From assembly GCA_036583965.1 (NCBI GenBank), contig JAZBQD010000019.1, forward strand, positions 1,975,006 to 2,039,005: a stretch of 64,000 bases of DNA, in the 5' to 3' direction. Each line of letters begins with the position of its first letter. Position 1 is the stretch's first letter. This DNA is from Prunella strophiata. Lineage: Eukaryota > Chordata > Aves > Passeriformes > Prunellidae. This document shows positions 33,701-45,300 of this stretch, piece by piece. A program made the position numbers and the translations under genes. Under the pieces are notes generated by a model, which had not been told where the DNA came from, did no database searches, and was given only the letters and a program-made list of their open reading frames with translations.

Positions 33701-36232
33701 ATTCTCAAGAGAAAGAAAAAAATCAGCATTAAAACCCACTGCTAAAAAGGATTTAATTGTAAAATACTAATTTAATCTGTCAGGAAATCCCCAAATTTAA
33801 CATCTACAGCATTTGCCTAAAATGAACCCAAGAGCATCTTTCTCTCAAAATAAGTACAGGAAATTTTGTACCACTTGGGGTGGTTTTACACTGACAGAGT
33901 GATGCACACATGAAGAGGAAAAGTGGAATTACAAAAGCCAGAATGAAATCCCACTTATCCAAACTGTATTTTTGGAAATATTACAACACAAATTAATAAT
34001 GTAGGGAGAAAAAAACCCAAAAAGCTCGTGGTGAAGTTCAAATCAACAACTGTGGCAACCCAAATTTTGCACGAGGTGTGGTGAGTTATCCAAGAGATTT
34101 TTGTGTTACTCACTGTCCAGGCAGACCAGGACAGTGTCTCTCTCCAGCTGTGTCACATGAATGGCATCCAACTGCTGATTGCCTGGGGAAAAAAAAACAG
34201 ATTATTTTTTATTTTATATCACATCAAGAGACTCTGCCCCCCTTCATGTGCTTTTCACAATTTTTTTTTTTTTTTTACTCTGATTTTTAAAGGCTCTAAG
34301 ATGCCAAAATGTTCTGGGAGAAGCACAAAGCTCTCTGTTCAAAGCAGGTATTTAATAGGAAAACACAACTTTTACAGGAAAAACCACATTTTATGCTATG
34401 GTTCAGCACAGCTTCCTCCATAGAGAGGCACCACAATAAACAAAAGGACTTTTAATTCCTAAAAACCCACTCTTTTCCCATAAATCCACATCTGGAAAGA
34501 TTACTGTGATGATAATAAACTAGTTTAAAAGAATTTTTTTTTCCAGTTTTTACTAATGAAGTTGTTCCTACAGCTGCTAAAAAGCAATATTTAAAGGTAA
34601 AAATGCACATCCAACAAAGGCAAAGGAGAAAAGCAGCTGCAAAATATCAACCAGGCCTTAAAAATAACCCAAATCTTTGCTTTTTAAGAGCCAGCTGAAG
34701 CTAACAACCCTCCCCCAAGGGCTGGAGGATGGACAAGAATCCATTTCTGGGAGTTTTTATGCAGGAAAGGAGGGGAAAGAGCAGGATCCCAGCATGGAAC
34801 CACAAAGGAGAACCCAACCAGTAGGGTCTGACTGATGTTTAAGGAAATTTAGAAAATAAAAGATTTTTTCTAAGGACAGTTTGTAAACATTTCTTATAAA
34901 TATGTAATCATTGTCTAGATTAAGTCCTCTGTTCTGAGGGACAGAAATAATCTCTGTGCCACTGACAGAAGATCCTCAGAAAAGTGGCTGATAACTTTTC
35001 TAGAAGGAATAGGAAGAGGTGTGGGTCATTGTGGGTCATTCAGAGAAATGTTTGACCCTAATTTGGCCTTCTTATTTATAGAAATCAAGGTATTCTACAA
35101 AATAAAACAGCTATGTCAACATCATTTCATATCTAGGAAATGGAAGCACAGAAAGCTAACCCAGCTTTCCTGAAACCTGATGACAATTTGGTGGGAGAGC
35201 TTTCCCACCAAAATGTTATTTTTATTAAAGACGTGTACACATATTGATGTGGGGTGGGAGAGTAGATGTGGGGGCAGGTCAGCACAACAGAGAACCAGGG
35301 AATCACAGAATAGCTGGGATTGGAAATTACCTTAAATCCCACCCAGTGCCAGCCCTGCCATGGCAGGGACACCAGGCTGCTCCAAGCCCCATCCAGCCTG
35401 GCCTTGGGCACTGCCAGGGATCCAGGGGCAGCCAGAGATCCTTCTGGGATTTCCCAATTCCCAATCTCCCACCCATCCCTGCCCTCTCTGGGAAGCCATT
35501 CCCTGTGTCCTGTCCCTCCATCCCTTGTCCCCAGTCCCTCTCCATCTTTTCCAGGTTCTGACAATCTGGGATCAGCTTCAGGCTACAGGAGCTGCCAAGG
35601 CTGCAGGTTTTCCAAACCCCTCCAAGGAAGGAATTTCCAACCCTGGCAGGCCCCAAGGGAGCTGGAGGGGGACAAGGGCCTCACCTGCCCCGATCTCAGT
35701 GAACCAGGAGGAGGCAGAGTTGAGGTTGATTGTCTCAAACTGCACCACCTGGCCGGGCTGGCTGCCCCTGGAGATGGCCACGCACACCATGGGGTACTCC
35801 TGCTCCGGGATCACCAGCATCTCAAACACCTGCAGGGGGCTGGGCAGGGGGAAGTCAAAGTGCTGCAAAACACAACACAACAGCAGCAGGACTCTGTCAG
35901 CTGGGTGTGCCTGGAAATGACTCTGCAACTATGGGCAGAGTGGAAATATACACAGTCTATTATATTAATGTTATTATATTTATATTAATAAAATACACAA
36001 TTTTACAATAACAAAAAATACAATAACAAAGTAATATTGCATATTACTCTGTTATTACTGTATATTTATAAATGGTATATTTCTACTCAAACACCTGCAG
36101 GGGGCTGGGCAGGGGGAAGTCAAAGTGCTGCAAAACACAACACAACACCACACAACAGCAGCAGGACTCTGTCAGCTGGGTTTGCCTTGAAATGACTCTG
36201 CAACTATGGGCAGAGTGGAAATATACACAGTC

Positions 36233-36326
<94 letters not shown>

Positions 36327-39300
36327 TCTATATTAATAAAATACACAATTTTACAATAACAAAAAATACAATAACAAAGTAATATTGCATATTACTCTGT
36401 TATTGTGTATTACTGTATATTTATAAATGGTATATTTCTGCTCTGTATACAGAGTAGAAATTTTATATATACTGAGTATGGTATATTACTGTATTATTGT
36501 GTATTACTGTATTATTGTGTATTACTGTATATTTATAAATGGTATATTTCTACTCTCTATACAGAGTAGAAATTTTATATCTATTGAGTATGGTGTATTA
36601 CTGTATATTATAAATGGTATATTTCTGCTCTGTATACAGAGTAGAAATTTTATATATATTGAGTATGGTGTATTACTGTATATTATAAATGGTATATTTC
36701 TACTCTCTATACAGAGTAGAAATTTTATATATATTGAGTATGGTGTATTACTGTATATTATAAATGGTATATTTCTGCTCTGTATACAGAGTAGAAATTT
36801 TATATATATTGAGTATGGTGTATTACTGTATTATTGTGTATTACTGTATTATTGTGTATTACTGTATTATTGTGTATTACTGTATATTTATAAATGGTAT
36901 AAATTGTATATTTTATATATATTGAGTATGGTGTATTACTGTATATTATAAATGGTATATTTCTACTCTCTATACAGAGTAGAAATTTTATATATATTGA
37001 GTATGGTGTATTACTGTATATTTATAAATGGTATATTTCTGCTCTGTATACAGAGTAGAAATTTTATATATATTGAGTATGGTGTATTACTGTATTATTG
37101 TGTATTACTGTATTATTGTGTATTACTGTATTATTGTGTATTACTGTATATTTATAAATGGTATAAATTGTATATTTTATATATATTGAGTATGGTGTAT
37201 TACTGTATATTATAAATGGTATATTTCTACTCTCTATACAGAGTAGAAATTTTATATATATTGAGTATGGTGTATTACTGTATATTTATAAATGGTATAT
37301 TTCTACTCTCTATACAGAGTAGAAATTTTATATCTATTGAGTATGGTATATTACTGTATTATTGTGTATTACTGTATATTATAAATGGTATAAATTGTAT
37401 ATTTTATATATATTGAGTATGGTGTATTACTGTATTATTGTGTATTACTGTATATTATAAATGGTATAAATTGTATATTTTATATATATTGAGTATGGTG
37501 TATTACTGTATTATTGTGTATTACTGTATTATTGTGTATTACTGTATATTTATAAATGGTATAAATTGTATATTTTATATATATTGAGTATGGTGTATTA
37601 CTGTATATTTATAAATGGTATAAATTGTATATTTTATATATATTGAGTATGGTGTATTACTGTATTATTGTGTATTACTGTATATTATAAATGGTATATT
37701 TCTGCTCTGTATACAGAGTAGAAATTTTATATCTATTGAGTATGGTATATTACTGTATTATTGTGTATTACTGTATATTTATAAATGGTATAAATTGTAT
37801 ATTTCTACTCTCTATACAGAGTAGAAATTTTATATCTATTGAGTATGGTGTATTACTGTATTATTGTGTATTACTGTATTATTGTATAAACTGTATAAAT
37901 TGTATATTTTATATCTATTGAGTATGGTATATTACTGTATTATTGTGTATTACTGTATATTTATAAATGGTATAAATTGTATATTTTATATCTATTGAGT
38001 ATGGTATATTACTGTATTATTGTGTATTACTGTATATTTATAAATGGCATAAATGGTATATTTTATATCTATTGAGTATGGTGTATTACTGTATTATTGT
38101 GTATTACTGTATATTTATAAATGGTATAAATTGTATATTTTATATATATTGAGTATGGTGTATTACTGTATTATTGTGTATTACTGTATATTTATAAATG
38201 GTATATTTCTACTCTCTATACAGAGTATAAATATACAGAATTTTCACTGCTTTTGAAGCTGGGCAGAGGTGGATCATGGTCTGTTATTGCCAGTGCTGGG
38301 CTTGACCCAGCACTGAAATGACTTTTATATTACTTAAATTACTTCAGTCACAAGATTTTCTGAGTCAAAATGTGTCCAGCCAGATTTTCAAGTGCTCCCA
38401 ACCCACAGATGGCAGCAGCCTGGGGTGTCCTTTCCATCCCAAACTCTGCAAAGGTTATTTCACCAACTGCTTAATGATCCACCTGCACCTCAAGTGACTG
38501 CTTACCTTAATTAACATGAATTTCTGCATTGGCTCATACCACTGGAGCAGAACAATTCCAGACTGCAATGCACCACACAGGTACTTGTGGCCTGTGTAGG
38601 GATTTCGTACTGCATGAAATAAAAACAGCCAGAAAACAGAAATTTTAGAGCACTGCAAGTTCAATTCATACTTGGAAATAAACCCCAAAAAACCAACCCC
38701 ACAGCTATCCTTACAAATGATTAAAGAAACAGCATTATAAAATCTATCATGGCATGATGAGGCTTGGAAGGGACCTTGGAGCCCAACTTGTTCCATCAGT
38801 TTCCCACTTGTTGCCTTCATCCACAGTGATGAACACTGTGCCACATTCCAGATAAATTCAATTACAGCTTTAATTAATTAACAACCAGCTGCATTCCTGG
38901 AGTCCCAGTTCAGAGGCTGCAGTGCCCCTCCCTGGGGCTGGCACTGGAATCAATTCCCAGGCAGGGAAGGTGGGAAAACTCCTGGGGAGCTCTGACAGCT
39001 CATGAAATACAAGAGACAGGGCTTGGGGCTGGATTTTTAAGCTCAGCTGGACACAGGAGCAGCCTGATTTCAGGAATTATTTGTAAATATGGTTGTTGTG
39101 GGCACTTTAGATGAGCTTGAACAGGATCTCCAAGCATACAGCTTTACAGTAATATTTATATACATAATATAGTATTACTGTATTATTGTGTATTACTGTA
39201 TTATTGTGTATTACTGTATTATTGTGTATTACTGTATATTTATAAATGGTATAAATTGTATATTTTATATATATTGAGTATGGTGTATTACTGTATTATT

Positions 39301-42300
39301 GTGTATTACTGTATTATTGTGTATTACTGTATTATTGTGTATTACTGTATTATTGTGTATTACTGTATTATTGTGTATTACTGTATTATTGTGTATTACT
39401 GTATTATTGTGTATTACTGTATTATTGTGTATTACTGTATTATTGTGTATTACTGTATATTTATAAATGGTATAAATTGTATATTTTATATATATTGAGT
39501 ATGGTGTATTACTGTATTATTGTGTATTACTGTATTATTGTGTATTACTGTATTATTGTGTATTACTGTATTATTGTGTATTACTGTATTATTGTGTATT
39601 ACTGTATTATTGTGTATTACTGTATTATTGTGTATTACTGTATTATTGTGTATTACTGTATTATTGTGTATTACTGTATTATTGTGTATTACTGTATTAT
39701 TGTGTATTACTGTATTATTGTGTATTACTGTATTATTGTGTATTACTGTATTATTGTGTATTACTGTATTATTGTGTATTACTGTATTATTGTGTATTAC
39801 TGTATTATTGTGTATTACTGTATTATTGTGTATTACTGTATTATTGTGTATTACTGTATTATTGTGTATTACTGTATTATTGTGTATTACTGTATTATTG
39901 TGTATTACTGTATTATTGTGTATTACTGTATTATTGTGTATTACTGTATTATTGTGTATTACTGTATATTTATAAATGGTATAAATTGTATATTTTATAT
40001 ATATTGAGTATGGTGTATTACTGTATTATTGTGTATTACTGTATTATTGTGTATTACTGTATTATTGTGTATTACTGTATTATTGTGTATTACTGTATTA
40101 TTGTGTATTACTGTATATTTATAAATGGTATAAATTGTATATTTTATATATATTGAGTATGGTGTATTACTAATATTTTATAATATATTATATTTTATAA
40201 TATATTTCTGTTTATATTTATACTTTATATTCATATTTACAATATTTATATTTTAGGGATGGAAAGGTACAATCTGCAGCTGTGGCACTTGGGGATGTGG
40301 GTTAGTGCTGGGCTGGGGGAATGGATGGATGATCTCAGGGGGCTTTTCCAGCCTTGGTAATTCCAGGATTCTGATTTCACACAGCACCAGGGAAAGGAAA
40401 GGACAAATCCACAGCTTCACAAGCTTTAACTCTTTCTGTGCCCTCCAAACTGCAGCTATGGCTCTGCCCTCCCCAGGCTGCCAGAATTTTTATTCCCATT
40501 AATCCTTTCCTGGTGTTAAATATTCAAGTTTTCCTCACTACAAGTTGAACCTTGAGCCAAGGTGAAAGCAGAAAGGCTGTTTGTGGATGTGCCAGGGCTC
40601 TGGGAAGGATTTAATCCCCAATATCCCATCTCTCCCTGCCCTCTGGCAGTGGGAAGCCATTCCCCCTGGGCCTGGCACTCCATCCCTAGAAAGAAATTCC
40701 CCTGGTTTCTCTCCATCTTTCCTGTAGCTCCTTCAGGCACTGAAATTCCCCAATTAGGTCATTCCAGGCTGAATTATCCCAATTCAGCCTTTTTTCTGAA
40801 CAAAGAACTCCCAAGTTTATTAAAAAGAAATGAGTTTCAGACATGCCATGTCCAGGGACAAAGGGCAGGGGAAGAAATGGCAAAGCTGGATTTGTCTGCT
40901 CACCTATACAGCATTTGTGGCATCCTTTTGTGTCAGGGATCTTGGTTGTTAAGGCAAATTTCCTGGAATAATAATCACCAAAACATGCATCAGTAACAGA
41001 TGTCAGGGCCCTTCACACACCAACTCAACAGCACCAAGAAAATTTATGGCTATTTTCACTTATTAATAATTGTCTGTAAGTGACAGGTTTGTACCTTGGT
41101 AATATTTTGTCAGGAAATCTGTGGGTTTGAATATGAGCAGCTAATCCTGTTTTCTTGGCTTGTTCAAACAATGCTATTAAATTATGGGAGTAGAGCTGGA
41201 ATGTTTTCCCTGCAAGAGAGAAAAGCACAGTTAACATCTCAGCCACTCCTCCAGCACAGAACTGCAATGTGCAGGAAAATGCAAGTATGGAAAAATTACC
41301 TTCTGCAAACAGGTGTCAGGTAGGTCAAGTCCAGGTATGAAGAAAAATAAACCAAGACAAAAATAATAATGAATAGAGAGAAGATCAGAGCTCATTTCAT
41401 TACAGTTAGTTTTATGCAAACATTTTTTAAAGGCTGTAATTACAAAAGAGCAATAAATTATAGTAAATAAATAATATATAGTATATAGTATAGTACATAA
41501 TAACATGTAGTAAATAAATATTTATATTATAAATTATCTCAAAAGTATTTAAGATATTTTCTTATCTATGAACCAAGAGAAGTGTTATATAAATCCTGCA
41601 TGTTTGAAGGCACAGTCCCACCATCAGCTCCATGGCACAGTGCCTCATTCCTGTCTGGAATGTTCCATTCCAGGACAACTGACTGCCCAGGAATCAGTAA
41701 ATCCAAGCAGCAAAATGCTGCACCAGCAGTACTTGAAAGCCACCTCATTCTTCAAAGGGACACAGGTTTTGTTTTAGGACCATGGAGTCCCAGAGTGCTG
41801 GAAGGGACATTAAATGGAATCCCAGAGGGATGGAAGGGACATTAAATCCCACCCAGTGCCACCCCTGCCATGGCAGGGACACCTCCCACTGTCCCAGGCT
41901 GCTCCAGCCCCAGTGCCCAGCCTGGCCTTGGGCACTGCCAGGGATCCAGGGGCAGCCACAGCTGCTCTGGCAATTCCAGCCCAGCCAGGAATTCCCAATT
42001 CCCAATCTCCCATCCATCCCTGCCCTCTGGCACTGGGAGCCATTCCCTGTGTCCTGTCCCTCCATCCTTGTCCCCAGTCCCTCTGCAGCTCTCCTGGAGC
42101 CCCTTCAGGCCCTGCCAGGGGCTCTGAGCTCTCCCTGGAGCCTTCTCCTCTCCAGACCAACCAAATCCATTGCATTCAACCATGACTTTCAGTGTTCCTG
42201 TTTATTTCCAGCTGTAATAATTTCCTGTACTGACACTCACCTGACAGGGACATTAGGGTGTTGTTGATAACATACAGCCACGTGCACTTTCGAGGAAATA

Positions 42301-45300
42301 ACTGGGAAAAAAGGAAAAGAATTCCATTAATAGAAACCTACAGGAATTTTTAACTGGGATTTTCTCTGCCTGTTCCACCTCCACCACCATTCCTGTAGGA
42401 ATCCACACTGGAGAAAATCCCATCTTCCTGTTTATTCCCTGTTTTGGACCTTACTTATCCCTGCACAGACAGACCATGGAATATTGGAATAAGTGTCCAA
42501 GGCCAGGCTGGACAGGCTTGGAGCAGCCTGGGACAGTGGAAGGTGTCCCTGCCATGGCAGGGGTGGAACTGGATGGGATTTAAGTTCCCTTCCATCCCAA
42601 ACCATTCCATGATTCTAGAACACTCTGTCCCATGTGCCACTCCCATGTGCAAAGTAAGAAAATAGGTGTAGGAGAAAGTGTGGAAAGAAAAGATCCAACT
42701 GGTTGGACACAAACCCTGAGCATCTCCCAGCAATTTTCTGTTTAATAGAATAGCTTTGGCTTTATTCAGTGTTTCCACTGAAAAACTACAAAGGGAATAA
42801 AAAAAATCCTCCTGGAACTGGGAGATGTTAACCTTGGACAGACAGGAAGATGCAACCAGAATTAAAAGGTGGAGAAACAGTTCAGAATGTTCATTTGGAG
42901 GGGAGAAATCAGCAAATAGACAAAAGGAAATGTGGGAACAAGTGGTGTGGCAGAAGCCTGTGGGGTTTGAGGTGGTCACATCTGACCTCTGCCAGCTGGG
43001 AATGCTCTCATGAAAAGGAAACTTTGTTTGAAGTGCACTGGATGTTCTCCCTACCCACCACTGGCACAGCCAACCCTTCACTGGGACATAAAAAAGCATG
43101 TGGAAAAGCCCAGAGAGGACTGTCAGATTAAATAATTTAGGAAAACACACAAGGAATGAGATTCCAAAAACTGAAACACCAGATTTAAGACCATGATTGC
43201 ATGAAATGGTTTTGGAAAGGGTTAGAAAGCCCAGGAAAAGCTTCCTGGGGATAACAGCAGCAGCTGAATGAAATGACTGAGGGCTTTGCATCCAAGGAGC
43301 TGCCATGTGCCATCTAGTGGGGATGGAATGGAGGGAGAAGGGGCAGGGAATTGTTCTCCAAGGAGATGGAAGTTTTGACAAGCAGCAACTAAAAAATACA
43401 GGTAGGTCAGGGAACAAATAATTTCAGGTTTTCCTTACTGGTTTTGATGGGAATCCTTTAAATCCCAGAGCCTGGTATCCACCTTCTCCCTCCAGTGCCA
43501 AACTTCATTGCTCCATAATATCCCCAAATCTGTTCTGTGTGTTCAACCCAGCAGAACTCACCTGTTCCATGGTTGCTTCATGAAGTTCATTCAAATTCAG
43601 AGTGTAGATCCCTTCTTCTGTGCCAAAGATGATGTACTGATCTGAAAAATCAATGGAAAGGGATTATTCCCTTCCCACTTTGGGAAGTTTCAAATGCAAA
43701 CCTAAAATAACAAATTGTTTTCTTTCCCAAGCCCATCACCAAACCTAACATAAAACTTTACCTTTAGTATCTGGATGTATCCATGAAGTTGCACAATTAA
43801 TCTTCAAAGGACAGCCATCAAAGACTTTGGAAAAACAGGCTCCCATCTGAAAGACACCAAAACTGAAACCTGAAACAAATTCAGAGTGTGAAGAGTTGAT
43901 TTCCTGGCCACTCACACACAGCTGAACACACTCTGCCTTTCACACCTTTTAATTTGAATTCATGGACATTCAAAAATGCAGTGAGGGCTCAAAATGGTAT
44001 CAACAACTTTAGGTACCCCCTGGAGGGATTTAAAATCAGTGTGGATGTGGCATTTGGGGACAATGGCTCAGTGGTGGCCTTGGCAGTGCTGGGGGAATGG
44101 CTCAGTGATCTTAGAGAGCTTTTCCAATCTGAATTATTCTGTATTATCTGAATATTGACTATTATTTATTTAATATAAAAACCATATGAATACTGAGTGC
44201 TTACAAAATGGCACATGAAGGGAGAACAGGCAAAAGCCTGTCATCACTACAACCTGTTCTCATTTCCCTGCCTAAGCAGGGGCTGCCACTGGAGATCACA
44301 ACTCAGGGAGCCAGGGAAGGCTCCAACCCTTCACATCCAGACTGAACAGTGACAGGAAGGTTTTAAAAAATGGGAACAAATCCTGTGGATTCAGCACTGG
44401 AAAAGTAACTGGGTGTGAAATGCAGAAAATCCCCCCAAGTGAGTTGGTGCCTTATTCCACACCAGAGAGAAGTTTCCATAATTCCAGGGAACACGGATTT
44501 CTTACCAGCACCTTCGGAGTCGGAGGCAAACCATTGATTGCTGGTTTCTGTGGGCAGAAAGAAAGATCATGAAACCCCTCCTGTGCCCTGATCACTCGGA
44601 GGACATGACAGTGACATCAGCCCCAGAGTCCCCACACCTACAGGGAAATCTCTCTTCTCCTTTTTCCGTGGCAGCTGAGGGATTTGTCCAGGTCCTTCTG
44701 CGTTCTCCTCAATGTGCTTCAGCATCCCATTCCCATTGCCTGAAAAGGAGCCCAGACAAGGTTTGCAGCTTATTTGACACAGTGAAATAGAAAATCCCTT
44801 TCCCCTGTGCTGAGCTGGAGTGGAGGAGTGAGCTCTGACATGGCACAGCCACATCTCAGGGAGCTGAACCCTTCCCAGCACTGAGTCGCACACTTCCCAT
44901 TATCCAAAAGAGTCCCTGGGTCCCCACACATTCATTGTTTTTTCTCCTGTGCAAGGTCCTCCCCACACATTCATTGTTTTTTCCCTGTGCAAGGTCCTCC
45001 CCACACATTCATTGTTTTTTCTCCTGTGCAAGGTCCTCCCCACACATTCATTGTTTTTTCTCCTGTGCAAGGTCCTCCCCACACATTCATTGTTTTTTCT
45101 CCTGTGCAAGGTCCTCCCCACACATTCATTGTTTTTTCTCCTGTGCAAGGTCCTCCCCACACATTCATTGTTTTTTCTCCTGTGCAAGGTCCTCCCCACA
45201 CATTCATTGTTTTTTCTCCTGTGCAAGGTCCTCCCCACACATTCATTGTTTTTTCTCCTGTGCAAGGTCCTCCCCACACATTCATTGTTTTTTCTCCTGT

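Larger units (their letters stand above)
35821..36440. repeat. Tandem duplication, about 265-bp unit
   Basis: 35821-36085 is repeated from 36086, including the start of MAP4K5 exon 25 and an A/T-rich stretch containing AATATTGCATATTACTCTGT. The second copy contains the expanded ATT microsatellite. Confidence 0.85.

Noticed and set aside
36427..40007. Open frames of YYCIIV and CITVLL repeats
   Set aside because: Translation of the 18-bp AT-rich minisatellite; not proteins.
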